Source: DATHTS01 sp965219305
GTDB lineage: Bacteria > Acidobacteriota > Blastocatellia > Pyrinomonadales > Pyrinomonadaceae
Length of the DNA: 64,000 nucleotides
Reading direction: 5' to 3'
Assembly: GCA_965219305.1 (NCBI GenBank)
Contig: OZ244725.1
Coordinates: forward strand, 4,092,001-4,156,000
Part shown: in pieces, positions 26,522 through 35,351 of the stretch
Layout: each line of letters opens with the position of its first letter
How positions within the stretch are numbered: position 1 is the first letter of the stretch
Position numbers and translations under genes: made by a program
The notes under the pieces: model-generated
What the model was told of the DNA's origin: nothing
Seen by the model: the letters and a program-made list of their open reading frames with translations, nothing else
Databases searched by the model: none

Positions 26522-27640
26522 TTAAATATCAGTTAAAACAGCGACCGCTTCCGGGTTTTGATTGACCGGGAAACTTTCCTGAACGGATTCGCCTTCCATT
26601 CCGTAGGGCTTGCGCTGCTTCTCAAGAACGACCAGTTTGCGTCCCGGCATATATTCGCCCGTTACGCGACCGACTCCGACGTAACCGAGCGTTTCTTCGA
26701 CCGTGATCGGTTCGTCGTCGCCGCGATCGATTGTTTCCGTCTGATCGGTTTCGCAGATGAACACCATCGCATCGCGTTTGAGAAAAAAGTTACTGCCGAA
26801 TTGGTCTTGATACGTGTTGTCGTATTTCGTGATCGGCGGGAGCTGCTCTTCCGCCAAATACGAATTTAGCGAGTCGAGCGTGACGCGGCTGGAGTTGCCG
26901 ACGAGTGCGCCGCCGCCGGTTACATTGATGTAGCCGCCGACCGCTGACTTCACTTTCGCGTTATTTTGCAGTTTGCTCGTCACCGGAGTTCCGGCGATGA
27001 TCTGCCGGACGATCATTCCTTTATCGGTTAAAAACTGATTTCGCGCGAAAATATCGTCGAGCGGATTATATGAGTCGTCTGCCCAATCGCCGAGAACCGC
27101 AACGCGATGCCCTGCCGGATTCGAGATTTTGACATCTTCCTGGTATCCGTTATCGCCGATTCTCTTGACTAGCGCGTCAACGATACACTGCCAGACCATC
27201 ACTTCGTTTTTAACGACGAGCGGCATATTCAGTTCCGTATCAACCCATTTGATAAGCTGAATCATTTGCTGCATCGGAACATCACTTCCGGTGTATCGTT
27301 TGAGAATGTTGACAAGTGCGTCGTAATCCTTTCCCGTAAAATCGGCACCCTTGTCCGATGTGCGAAGTTTTACGTCGAACGATCCGACCTTTGCGCCGTC
27401 TTTGATCTGCACGGGCGAATAGCGCGTCCCGTCGTTGGCGACGATCGTGCGGTAGTTGATCTTTTCTTCCGTGAACTGATTTTCAGTAACCAATCGTTCC
27501 GGCATCAGACGAAGACCCAGAAACGGCTTTTTCGGTTTCCCAAATTGCGCCAGTGGGTTCGACATAATCATCTGAAAACGGCTCAGTCCGGTGCTGTTGA
27601 CCGGTTTGCTTGCTTTTTCAAGTAAAGTTAAAATATCCAT
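26522..27640 (-). CDS. Major capsid protein, lambda gpE type
   Basis: A 372-residue protein of the phage major capsid protein E family: N-terminal helix, an extended arm with GLRLMPERLVTENQFTEEKI, the central domain with KWVDTELNMPLVV and a C-terminal part ending ESFPVNQNPEAVAVLTDI. It follows a decoration-type gene by three bases and precedes the connector genes, as D-E-FII do in lambda. It would form the icosahedral shell. Confidence 0.87.
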   Translation of the reverse strand: MDILTLLEKASKPVNSTGLSRFQMIMSNPLAQFGKPKKPFLGLRLMPERLVTENQFTEEKINYRTIVANDGTRYSPVQIKDGAKVGSFDVKLRTSDKGADFTGKDYDALVNILKRYTGSDVPMQQMIQLIKWVDTELNMPLVVKNEVMVWQCIVDALVKRIGDNGYQEDVKISNPAGHRVAVLGDWADDSYNPLDDIFARNQFLTDKGMIVRQIIAGTPVTSKLQNNAKVKSAVGGYINVTGGGALVGNSSRVTLDSLNSYLAEEQLPPITKYDNTYQDQFGSNFFLKRDAMVFICETDQTETIDRGDDEPITVEETLGYVGVGRVTGEYMPGRKLVVLEKQRKPYGMEGESVQESFPVNQNPEAVAVLTDI

Positions 27641-27643
27641 TGT

Positions 27644-28264
27644 TTATGCCACCCCCGAGATGCAGGTGTAGAGTTCGCGGATTTTCGCTTTCTCATCTGC
27701 TGTCCGATCTTCCCAATTGGGAAGAAAATTCTCCTTGACGACTTTGTTGTGGCGGTAAAGCTCAACATCGTCCGTTACCGATAGGTCCGCCACCTCGAAA
27801 GGATTCAGATATATCTCATCGTCGTTTGCCACGTCGGCGGGACCGAATCCCGTTCCCGCATCGCGTTCGGAAAATGTTCTGCCGATCAAAGTTCCGCTCG
27901 GGACACGCTTTCTGCCCGTTCCGGGAAACGTCGAAGTGTCGTTTGCGGCAAGTGCTGTGACTAAAGCTGCAACCGCGAGGGATTCCTCTCCAGCCGCCGC
28001 CGCTGCCGTCAGACGGGCGAATTTCTTTCCGCCGAAGTCCAGAACCGTTCCCGAAGCGATTGCGCCCGAAAGTGCAAGCACCGGAACGCTGTTTGCGTCC
28101 ACCGCCGCGCCGCCTGCCGCCACTACCACCTTTACAGCGTCTTCAGCGTTAAATGCCGCCGAATTCAGCTTTGCAGGCGCGGGAACGATCGAATCGCGAT
28201 TCGCGTAATCTCCCATCCAGACCGGAGGCGTTAGTTGAATGTCCGAAAAATTTGGATTTTCCAT
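27644..28264 (-). CDS. Probable capsid decoration protein
   Basis: A 206-residue, Ala/Gly-rich strand protein (VKVVVAAGGAAVDANSVPVL, SGTVLDFGGKKFARL) ending in a polar helix with NWEDRTADEKAKIRELY. Its place directly before the E-type capsid gene and its size suggest a head decoration protein. AGGAGATAAAATG is a strong ribosome site, fitting high expression. Confidence 0.65.
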   Translation of the reverse strand: MENPNFSDIQLTPPVWMGDYANRDSIVPAPAKLNSAAFNAEDAVKVVVAAGGAAVDANSVPVLALSGAIASGTVLDFGGKKFARLTAAAAAGEESLAVAALVTALAANDTSTFPGTGRKRVPSGTLIGRTFSERDAGTGFGPADVANDDEIYLNPFEVADLSVTDDVELYRHNKVVKENFLPNWEDRTADEKAKIRELYTCISGVA

Positions 28265-28305
28265 TTTATCTCCTAAAAATTAAATTTGTTTTTGCTTATC
28301 AGCTC

Positions 28306-28356
28306 TATAAGCCTCTGGCTGTCCGGCTGGGTTTTTATTCGGCTCTGCCGATCTAC
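28306..28356 (-). repeat. Leader motif, copy 1 (before decoration gene)
   Basis: On the minus strand this reads a CGGCAGAGCCG hairpin, then ACCCAGCC, then CCAGAGG and TTA..AGCTGA. The same ordered pieces occur at 29126-29175 upstream of the scaffold gene. It begins at the scaffold stop codon and lies about 40 bases before the decoration gene. Confidence 0.55.
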
Positions 28357-29117
28357 GTTTTCGCGTCTTCCTTTTGTCCCGGAGTCGCGTATGTCGAATT
28401 TATGTAGCTTTCCGCTTCGTTCTTATCCGACGGCGGATCGCCGTGTCCCTGATTCGGGATGTTAAGTTTGTTCTTGTCGTCATCCGACAAATACAAGGAA
28501 TTCAGAAAAGGTTTGAATGTGTCGTTGTTTTTGACGAATTCACTCAAAACCGTCGAAGTATCGGTTCCGTCGGTGTTTTTGCCTTTGACGAAATACTCGG
28601 TCTTTTTATTGCCTTTCCCGTCGTCGGTTTCCTGTGCGGTCAGCTTTTCGCTCAATTTGAGCTGTTCGGCAAGCGGGATAAACGATAAAGCGTTCAACCC
28701 GTGCTTTTCCGCCGCGTCGGTCAAAATTTTCGCTCTCGCCGCCGATTCTTCCTTTTCCTTGAGCGTCGGATATTCCTCGGCGCGTTTTTTAACTTCATCG
28801 AACTCTCCGAGTGCTTTGAAATTATTAAGTAGTGTCAGTTCGTCCTGAGCGATCGCCACCTGACCGGCGGGAAGACCGCTTTGACTTTTCGCGGTTTGCA
28901 GTTCGCCGGAAATTCTCTGAATTTCCGCATCTTTTTGCGAAAGCGCGATTTGGTGCGCGTTTTGGGCGGTTTGCTTTTCGCCGAGCAGTTCCGTGTTTTT
29001 CAATTGCACCGGATGTGCGCCGTCTAATTGCAGAACGTATTTGCCGTTTTGCAGTTCATAGTCCGCGCGGTCTGCTTCGGGAATATCTTCCAATTTGTCG
29101 TAAATTGATCGTTTCAT
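28353..29117 (-). CDS. Capsid scaffold protein
   Basis: A 254-residue, highly charged protein with predicted long coiled coil at about 45-90 (LLGEKQTAQNAHQIALSQKD and on), a helical middle (KKRAEEYPTLKEKEESAARA) and a polar, disordered tail. Composition and location between portal and decoration/capsid genes match phage scaffolds. No protease gene is found nearby. Confidence 0.72.
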   Translation of the reverse strand: MKRSIYDKLEDIPEADRADYELQNGKYVLQLDGAHPVQLKNTELLGEKQTAQNAHQIALSQKDAEIQRISGELQTAKSQSGLPAGQVAIAQDELTLLNNFKALGEFDEVKKRAEEYPTLKEKEESAARAKILTDAAEKHGLNALSFIPLAEQLKLSEKLTAQETDDGKGNKKTEYFVKGKNTDGTDTSTVLSEFVKNNDTFKPFLNSLYLSDDDKNKLNIPNQGHGDPPSDKNEAESYINSTYATPGQKEDAKT

Positions 29118-29125
29118 AAGTTTTC

Positions 29126-29175
29126 AGCTTGTAACCTCTGGTTTGATGGCTGGGTTCCGGCTCTGCCGGATGTAG
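29126..29175 (-). repeat. Leader motif, copy 2 (before scaffold gene)
   Basis: Minus-strand CCGGCAGAGCCGG hairpin, ACCCAGCC, CCAGAGG and TTACAAGCTGA appear in the same order as at 28306-28356. It lies between the terminator-like hairpin and the scaffold ATG, within the 220-base gap after the portal gene. Confidence 0.55.
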
Positions 29176-29190
29176 TTGAAACAAAAAGAA

Positions 29191-29228
29191 AACGCCTTGC
29201 AAATCCCTTTCGGAATCTGCAAGGCGTT
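29191..29228 (-). terminator. GNRA-capped hairpin terminator, copy A
   Basis: AACGCCTTGCA (29191-29201) pairs with TGCAAGGCGTT (29218-29228), and the inner bases pair further to leave a GAAA tetraloop. On the minus strand TTTTCTTTTTGTTT follows, giving a strong intrinsic terminator between portal and scaffold. An almost identical hairpin is at 37493-37530. Confidence 0.8.
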
Positions 29229-29337
29229 CAACTCTTGCTGTTCGCGCCAGATTTAGCGGCGCAACTCAAATTTCATTTTCAAAAATAAACGATTATGGAA
29301 TAAATTGCAAGAAGAAATTTGCAAAGCACTCAAAAAT

Positions 29338-30885
29338 CTACGTTTCGGTCGGCTTATTTTCTTCCGCTTCCTGTTTTATTCGCGCCTTCATCGCGTCAGG
29401 ATCGTTGATGTTCATTTCCTCCATCGCCGATTCGCGCGAACGATAACCGTCGTCGGCTTCTTCTTTAGCCGCCCGCCGTTCTTCGACCGAAACCGGACCG
29501 GCGTTCAAGATCGCGCTGAAATTGACCTGCAAGTTGTCATAACGACCGCTTCTCGCCATCAAATAAGCGACAATCGCCAAAACTGTTTCAAAGAGTGCGC
29601 TGACGACGTAATCGAGTTCGGATTTCGTATCTTCGAGCGAAGATTTGTAACTTTCGCGGGCTTCGCGGCGCGATTCGCCGGATGGTGTCGCGTCCTTTGA
29701 GATACTGATGTGCATTTGGTCGGCTTCCTCTAAGATCGCTTCGGAAGCCGCCGCTGCCGTTTCGGTGTAAGTCGTGATCGAGATCGGTTCGGATTCGTGA
29801 ACGCTCGGAGTCGTGTAAGTTTGTTTGATCTTCCCGTCGGTTGATTTTTCAATGATCGGAATTCCCGATGTGTAGGAAATCGAGCCTGCGCCGACCGCTT
29901 CGCCGTCCGGGTTTGGGACGTAAACATCTTGTCCGAGAGTGTTTTTTTTGAATTCTCCCGGCGGTAAACCGTTCAAAATCTTCTTTTGCCGGAAACCGTC
30001 TTCATCCAGATTATGCGACATCATCGTGAAAGCCTTATCAATTAATCTCTGCTGCGACAGCATCGCCTGACTGAGAAGTGCTTCGCCGGTCATCTCGAAA
30101 ACAAGCAGATTCCCGTTTAGAGGCAACGCCACCGGCGCACTTTTAGCAACTTGCGGTCTATTCGCCATATATGCGCCGATACTGCCCGTAAATTGTGTCT
30201 GAGCGAATTCCGCCGATGCGGTGCGCGAAAGCGTATAAAACACGGTATTGCCGTCATCAGCGACGTAGCAAATTTCAATGAAGATCAGACCATTTGTTTC
30301 GTAACGGTAAAATGATGCTTTTTTAAGCGTCTTTTTATCCTGAACAACGATTCCCTGACCCGGATTCTCACAAAATAACGCGATCCGTTTTACCGCTTCG
30401 GGAATGGTTGCCGCCGGCTTCAGCGCGTATTCATCCTGAACGAAGAACAGCCGAAAAACAGCCTCGCCGACAGTTTCAAAATTTTTGACGAACTTCTTTA
30501 ACGCTGAGTGAACACGCGCTGTTTTCCAGAACTCGTTTAAAATTTCATTAGCTTCATCAATTAAACCTGTGTCCGCCGATTCTGTCGCCGCTTTTCTTGA
30601 TGCGACCTGATACGTCGGCATTTTGCCGATCACGCCGCGCACTTTTCGGCGGACGACCGAACGCGCCGAACCTTTTGCCGTAAAATCGCGCTCGATCTCC
30701 GATTTTAAGGTTTTGCTGATTTTTCCCGAACCTTCGAAATGCGGACCGCGCCAGCCTTTGCCGTCTTGCCAGTGATTGCCTTTGACGTATTCGACGTTCG
30801 CTTTTTTATCCGCAAGTTCTTTGCCGCGTGTACCGAATAGCTGATTGGCTTGCTCGAATGTATATTTTTCAAATGGATTTGCCAT
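29338..30885 (-). CDS. Portal protein
   Basis: A 515-residue protein directly downstream of the large terminase, in portal position. Features include an N-terminal clip-type region, RARSVVRRKVRGVIG-like basic segment near residue 75, a long C-terminal helix with EADQMHISISKDATPSGESR, and a charged tail. The SPP1-type DUF-style wing/stem order fits a dodecameric DNA gate of the capsid. Preceded 11 bases away by the terL stop. Confidence 0.82.
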   Translation of the reverse strand: MANPFEKYTFEQANQLFGTRGKELADKKANVEYVKGNHWQDGKGWRGPHFEGSGKISKTLKSEIERDFTAKGSARSVVRRKVRGVIGKMPTYQVASRKAATESADTGLIDEANEILNEFWKTARVHSALKKFVKNFETVGEAVFRLFFVQDEYALKPAATIPEAVKRIALFCENPGQGIVVQDKKTLKKASFYRYETNGLIFIEICYVADDGNTVFYTLSRTASAEFAQTQFTGSIGAYMANRPQVAKSAPVALPLNGNLLVFEMTGEALLSQAMLSQQRLIDKAFTMMSHNLDEDGFRQKKILNGLPPGEFKKNTLGQDVYVPNPDGEAVGAGSISYTSGIPIIEKSTDGKIKQTYTTPSVHESEPISITTYTETAAAASEAILEEADQMHISISKDATPSGESRREARESYKSSLEDTKSELDYVVSALFETVLAIVAYLMARSGRYDNLQVNFSAILNAGPVSVEERRAAKEEADDGYRSRESAMEEMNINDPDAMKARIKQEAEENKPTET

Positions 30886-30896
30886 ATTTCCTTTTC

Positions 30897-32366
30897 CTAG
30901 TAACTAAAACCGTAAGAACCGATCATTAAACCGTCATCGGTTATCCACTCGCGCCGCGCCGCCGCCAGTGCCAATGCCAATGCCCAGAATTTATCCGCGT
31001 GATGCTTTTCGTTACGGTCCGTGTCGAATATCAGATTTTTCGACGACGAAATTATTTTCTTGATCGAATGGATCTGATAAGCCAGATCGCGGTCAACCGG
31101 GATCGGCACCTGCCGTTTTTGAAAAAGCATCTTTACGTCCGTCGCCCAGAGTTTTTTCGACTCCTGCGTAAACTGTGCGCCGCGGACTTTGTACGGAAAC
31201 GCTTCCTGCATTTCTTCGGCGAGCTGCATCCCGAGACCGTTTTTATCGAGTTCGCCGCCGACGACCGGCAAAACTTCGAACAATTTTTTCAAGACCGCTT
31301 TCTGCGACTCGAACGAACAATTCTCTAATGTCAGCATCAAACGAAGAGGGAAGTTGTTCGTATTCCCGAGACCGACGACGAAAAATTCCGAAGCGTTTCT
31401 GGTTCGCCCGATGTCGCCGCCGACAGCCACCGCCGCTTCCGCGTTTCCTTTTTCGATTTCGGCGTAAAGCCGGTCAATTTTTTCAAATGCCGCTTCGATG
31501 TCATCGTTTTTGCAGATCGCCTTCAGGCAAAGCAGATCGTTATTTTGATTGAGCGCGATTTCGTTCCACGTAATCCACGCCGTCGTTTCGTCAACGAACT
31601 GCGCCTCATATTCCTGCTGAAAATCTTCGATCGGGACGTTGGCAAAGATCGCTTTTATCCGGTCGTTTCCGAACAGTTCCACACGGTCGAACGTCTCCAT
31701 CGAAGGTGCGAGCTTTCTCGCTTCGCGGACATTTTTGCAAAAAGCCTGAACTTCCCACCAAGGAGTTTTCTTTCTGGTATAGCCCGGATATTTTTGAAGA
31801 GACTCGGTATCTATTTCCCAGAACACGCCGGACGCGCCGAACGGTGATGAACCGATCCGTATCTTTCCGCCCTTCGAGATGATCGGGATCGCCGCCGTAT
31901 AGATCTGCCGGTCGCGCTGCACGTGGGCGAATTCGTCTAATTTGACGTTCGCTTTCGCTCTGCCGCGCGGCGGTGTTGACGGATGGCTCGTCAGGCGTGC
32001 GCCGTTGTCGAATTCCAGTTCGAGTTGATTGTCAATGACCAGCTTCGGCAAACCGCCGAGTTCTATATTTTCGTAAACCGCTTTGGCGTAGCGGATTTTT
32101 TCCTTCGCTTCTTCGAGATTGATCGAAACGAATATCGAATCCTGAGCGTCTAAAATCGCATCGCCGACCGATTCCATTGCGATCAGAAAGCTCCACGCGA
32201 TCTGCCGCGATTTATTTTCAATGCGAAAGATCGAATCATCGTTCAAATGAGCGACCTGGAAATGTTCCCAAACCGCATCCGCCACGCCGGAAGCCCGCCG
32301 CAGATTCAGGTTTTCAACTAAAAAACGGGCGCGTCGCGTTTTGAAAATTTTCGGGTTGGCGGTCAT
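30897..32366 (-). CDS. terL: Terminase large subunit
   Basis: A 489-residue packaging motor. The deviant Walker A KSRQIAWS is at 52-59, Walker B VKLDEFAH at 141-148, a coupling segment GSSPFGASG near 173, and the RNase H-like nuclease starts GGDIGRT (316-322) with a late acidic pair in HHADKFWALALA. It cuts concatemeric phage DNA and pumps it through the portal. Its ATG overlaps the previous small gene by four bases. Confidence 0.88.
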   Translation of the reverse strand: MTANPKIFKTRRARFLVENLNLRRASGVADAVWEHFQVAHLNDDSIFRIENKSRQIAWSFLIAMESVGDAILDAQDSIFVSINLEEAKEKIRYAKAVYENIELGGLPKLVIDNQLELEFDNGARLTSHPSTPPRGRAKANVKLDEFAHVQRDRQIYTAAIPIISKGGKIRIGSSPFGASGVFWEIDTESLQKYPGYTRKKTPWWEVQAFCKNVREARKLAPSMETFDRVELFGNDRIKAIFANVPIEDFQQEYEAQFVDETTAWITWNEIALNQNNDLLCLKAICKNDDIEAAFEKIDRLYAEIEKGNAEAAVAVGGDIGRTRNASEFFVVGLGNTNNFPLRLMLTLENCSFESQKAVLKKLFEVLPVVGGELDKNGLGMQLAEEMQEAFPYKVRGAQFTQESKKLWATDVKMLFQKRQVPIPVDRDLAYQIHSIKKIISSSKNLIFDTDRNEKHHADKFWALALALAAARREWITDDGLMIGSYGFSY

Positions 32367-32554
32367 TCATCAGTCCACATTCCGCAGTTCGTGATCTTAT
32401 GCGGTTCTTCCGTTTCGCAACTTTCATTTTTCGAATGCGCCGTCCAATCGGGATGAGCAATAGAAAAAACAACAAGTTCTTTTTCAAGTCCCTGATAGGT
32501 CGGCTCCGCTTTCAAATCAGCCGGTTTTGCGCGATCAATCTTCATCCGTTTCAA
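32363..32554 (-). CDS. Small protein between terminase genes
   Basis: A 63-residue polar protein overlapping the end of terS by 20 bases and the start of terL by four. It has two cysteines in ESCETEE and TNCGMW, and no known family. The tight overlaps on both sides support real coupled translation. Confidence 0.5.
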   Translation of the reverse strand: MKRMKIDRAKPADLKAEPTYQGLEKELVVFSIAHPDWTAHSKNESCETEEPHKITNCGMWTDE

Positions 32555-33041
32555 GCATCTCTAAAGCCGCCGCCGCTTCCGCCGTTCGGCTTTCCGCGTC
32601 TTTTTCCCAATCGTCGAGAGTTTTGGCGTGAACTGCGATCGCGCCGCCGTTCGCTCCGGTGATCTCTTTGCGATTGGTGAACATTCCGCCGATTTCCTTT
32701 GCCGCCTGTTCGAGAATTCCCGCCGCCGCTTTGTAATTTTTCATTTTCTCGAATGTTTCAACATAAATTGCGAGTTTTCTCAGACGAAAAACTTTTTTGG
32801 CAATCGGCAAATCTTCGGTTTCCTCGAATTCTTTGCGGGATTCGTAAAACAGTTCGGTCAATGTTTTGCTCAACTCTTTTCCGGCGGCTGTCGTCGGATC
32901 GTAAAACGCCACGCCCTGTTTTGAAATTTCGACATCGAACATTTCTTTGACCGTCGCGGCAACTTCAGTCGGCGAATCGTAACACGCCAAACTTCTGACG
33001 ATAAATCTTTTAACTTTGATATGTAGTTTTGGTGCTGCCAT
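32535..33041 (-). CDS. terS: Terminase small subunit, DUF2280-like
   Basis: A 168-residue protein whose N-terminal helix-turn-helix (FIVRSLACYDSPTEVAATVK, QGVAFYDPTTAAGKEL) is that of the DUF2280 family, a recognised small-terminase type. A coiled middle (RLRKLAIYVETFEKMKNY) should form the ring. It recognises the packaging start site and hands it to TerL. Confidence 0.82.
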   Translation of the reverse strand: MAAPKLHIKVKRFIVRSLACYDSPTEVAATVKEMFDVEISKQGVAFYDPTTAAGKELSKTLTELFYESRKEFEETEDLPIAKKVFRLRKLAIYVETFEKMKNYKAAAGILEQAAKEIGGMFTNRKEITGANGGAIAVHAKTLDDWEKDAESRTAEAAAALEMLETDED

Positions 33042-33080
33042 CGGTGATTTTATTTTTTGTCAAAGCGTGTCAAAGATTCA

Positions 33081-33413
33081 TTAATGAATTATTTCGGAAA
33101 TTGCTTTACCTGTTCCGCTACATTCAAAACAAGTTATAAAATGCCAGCCGTCGCAAGGCTCGTCTTGATGTGCATCGGAAGCGTTATGGCAATCGAGCCA
33201 AGCCGCCAATTCTAAAGGCGTAATTTCTTCGTCGTTTTGGCAAGGATAAAAACCAATTCCCTCACATTGACCTTTGCACATTGTTTCCAGATCAGGATAT
33301 GGAATTCCAAGTGCTTGGTACCTGTCAACTGCTCCGTTTTCTTGAACCAGTTCCGACGCTTTTTCAAAGGAAATTTCCTGTATTTCGTCAAATGATTTAT
33401 TTGAATTTTTCAT
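33081..33413 (-). CDS. Cysteine-rich zinc-finger protein
   Basis: A 110-residue protein with cysteine pairs in CKGQCEGIGFYPC and CFECSGTGK, the latter resembling a DnaJ-type CxxCxGxG repeat. A His-containing loop (HQDEPCDGWHF) lies between. Probably zinc-binding; function unknown. It lies just before terS. Confidence 0.6.
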   Translation of the reverse strand: MKNSNKSFDEIQEISFEKASELVQENGAVDRYQALGIPYPDLETMCKGQCEGIGFYPCQNDEEITPLELAAWLDCHNASDAHQDEPCDGWHFITCFECSGTGKAISEIIH

Positions 33414-33420
33414 AATTTTT

Positions 33421-34035
33421 TTACCTGCAATTGCCGCAAACTCTTTTTATATCCGCCGCTCCGATCAATGGAGCAGATGCCGCCGCCTCGACCAGTTCTT
33501 TTGTTTGTCCCGCTCCGGCTGATGCTCCGTAACGACGAACGATGCCGACAAATTCCTCAACGTCGTGACCTAATAACCCATAGATAGGTTTTCCCGTTTC
33601 GTCGTTAAATCGCAATCCTCCGAATTCATCTCGTTTCTGGGCGCAGTGATAAAGTTCGTGATCTATGGTCGACAGGAAATTTATATCTTCGCAGTCGTTC
33701 ATATAACGGGCATCGAATGTCAAAAGAAAATCGAGTTTGTCCGTGCCGAACCACTGACGGAGTTGATGGTTGTATCTCGCCTTTGTCCACGCACTGCTTT
33801 GCATCGGCGGTTTCGGTATTTCGGCGGTCGCGGCGACAAATCTCATCTGGCGCACGTTTTCGGCATTCGTCCATAGATAACCGATCTCTGCTTGCAAAAG
33901 ATGTGTGTGCGATTCATTAAAGAGTTCGCTCGTTTCATTTAGAAACGTATTTTTTACGAATTCGCCGATCTCCGGCGCGGGAAGAAAGTCTTCGACGAAC
34001 GCATTGATTAAATTTTCAGGTGGTTTCGGTATCAT
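33421..34035 (-). CDS. Putative phage metallopeptidase
   Basis: A 204-residue protein with the zincin motif HELYHCAQ at about 127-134 and a downstream HDVEEFVGIVRRYG that supplies a third ligand. This fits the putative phage metallopeptidase family found near terminase genes, of unproven role (perhaps host takeover or virion maturation). C-terminal RVCGNCR adds a cysteine pair. Confidence 0.72.
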   Translation of the reverse strand: MIPKPPENLINAFVEDFLPAPEIGEFVKNTFLNETSELFNESHTHLLQAEIGYLWTNAENVRQMRFVAATAEIPKPPMQSSAWTKARYNHQLRQWFGTDKLDFLLTFDARYMNDCEDINFLSTIDHELYHCAQKRDEFGGLRFNDETGKPIYGLLGHDVEEFVGIVRRYGASAGAGQTKELVEAAASAPLIGAADIKRVCGNCR

Positions 34036-34050
34036 TTATATTTTGCGAAT

Positions 34051-34257
34051 TTATTTAACGATAAATTTCACTCTTTCGTTTTCGTCGTAAAAATCTCTTA
34101 AAATTATCAGACATTTTTCGGAAACTGCCGCCGCCGCCAAAATGTCTTTAAGCGAAACCTGCGCCGCGTGATCGTTCGAGTGTGTGCGTGCGATCAGATC
34201 CGCCGCGTTAAATTCAGCGCACGCTTCGCCGCAGATTTCGCAATGAATTGGTTTCAT
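34051..34257 (-). CDS. Small CxxC protein
   Basis: A 68-residue protein beginning MKPIHCEICGEACAEF, a three-cysteine zinc-ribbon half-site, with a helical remainder. It lies 15 bases before the metallopeptidase gene and has an AAATTATG start. Function unknown. Confidence 0.55.
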   Translation of the reverse strand: MKPIHCEICGEACAEFNAADLIARTHSNDHAAQVSLKDILAAAAVSEKCLIILRDFYDENERVKFIVK

Positions 34258-34271
34258 AATTTACACCGCAA

Positions 34272-34973
34272 TCAGTTTTCATTAATCCTTCTGGTAATAC
34301 CGAAACTTTTGAAGCCTTTGTCATTGCCGTCTCTTACCAACACATACACGGGTTCGACTTTATAGCTTTCGTTGGTTGTCGAGTTGTGAATTGTAAATAT
34401 CGGCGAATAGTCGTCGTCGCCGTCAACCGAATGAGCATCGCCGCCCACTTCCATTTTGATCAGATCGCTTTGCTCGACCGCCGTTTTCCAGTTTTTGCCC
34501 TGTGCTTCCTCTAGTGTCAAGCCGAACAGTTGGAGCCATCTGCCGTTGACATAGATCAGATCGCCGTCCGCGTCGGTTTCCCAATAGGGAAGTTCGAGTT
34601 TTACCATTAGCCGCCTAAAACTTTTGACCGTTTGGCGAAGTTCGGCGCGGGTCAGGTTATGTGCTTCGATCTCTTGAAGCTTGTCGCTTAAAAGTTTCTT
34701 GTTTTCATCGCTTATTTTCGTCAGGTCGAGATGATGAGTGTCTTGAATCTGCTTTAGATCGGCGAGCCATTTCAGATGCTGGTCTCTCTGATGGGCGACC
34801 GACGTGATTTCAAGGTTATCAGCCGTTAAATGGGCAGTTCTCGCTTCGGCTGTTTTTTTCTTTTTATCGGATTTATAAAACAAAACAAAGCCGAGCAGCG
34901 TTAAAACAATGCCGCCGAGCAACACTATTTCACTTACCGTAAGACCGAAGAAAGTTATTTGTAAGAGAATCAT
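34272..34973 (-). CDS. Membrane-anchored PAS-domain protein
   Basis: A 233-residue protein. Residues about 10-33 form one transmembrane helix (VSEIVLLGGIVLTLLGFVLF), 36-115 a coiled coil, and 122-230 a PAS domain: LPYWETDADGDLIYVNGRWL, LFGLTLEEAQGKNWKTAV and FKSFGITRRI. No kinase, cyclase or DNA-binding output is attached. Its start overlaps the preceding membrane gene as TAATG, so it is part of the lysis cassette. A sensor that tunes lysis is an inference. Confidence 0.75.
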   Translation of the reverse strand: MILLQITFFGLTVSEIVLLGGIVLTLLGFVLFYKSDKKKKTAEARTAHLTADNLEITSVAHQRDQHLKWLADLKQIQDTHHLDLTKISDENKKLLSDKLQEIEAHNLTRAELRQTVKSFRRLMVKLELPYWETDADGDLIYVNGRWLQLFGLTLEEAQGKNWKTAVEQSDLIKMEVGGDAHSVDGDDDYSPIFTIHNSTTNESYKVEPVYVLVRDGNDKGFKSFGITRRINEN

Positions 34974-35350
34974 TATATTTTTTTAGCGTAAGGCTGCTTC
35001 ATTTGAAACAATTTCTCGTCAATTTTTATCTGAATTTCGAGCAGTTCCTGCGGGGTGATTCGTTTTCTTATCCGATAATTCAAGACAAATAAATAAATTG
35101 CCAGCGAATACAAAAAAATAATACTGAATAAAAATTGAGCAAGCCTGACGGAATCCGCTTTGACGGTAAAATCGGCGATAATGAGCAATGCCGCAACGCA
35201 GAATGTAGCAATAAAGATTTTTATAAACCGCCGCTTGGTTTGGCGTAATCGCTGCGAGCTGACCTGGTAGATCAAAATACCGATAGCCGCCATTAAAGAA
35301 AGATAGCCGCCGCGAACAATCAGTCTTAAAAAATCAAATAATGTTTCCAT
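34973..35350 (-). CDS. Multi-helix membrane protein of the lysis cassette
   Basis: A 125-residue protein with about three hydrophobic helices (13-29, 45-62, 72-92) and a basic, amphipathic C-terminus. It could be an antiholin or second holin. It lies between the spanin-like pair and the PAS gene and is translationally coupled to the latter. Confidence 0.6.
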   Translation of the reverse strand: METLFDFLRLIVRGGYLSLMAAIGILIYQVSSQRLRQTKRRFIKIFIATFCVAALLIIADFTVKADSVRLAQFLFSIIFLYSLAIYLFVLNYRIRKRITPQELLEIQIKIDEKLFQMKQPYAKKI

Positions 35351-35351
35351 T

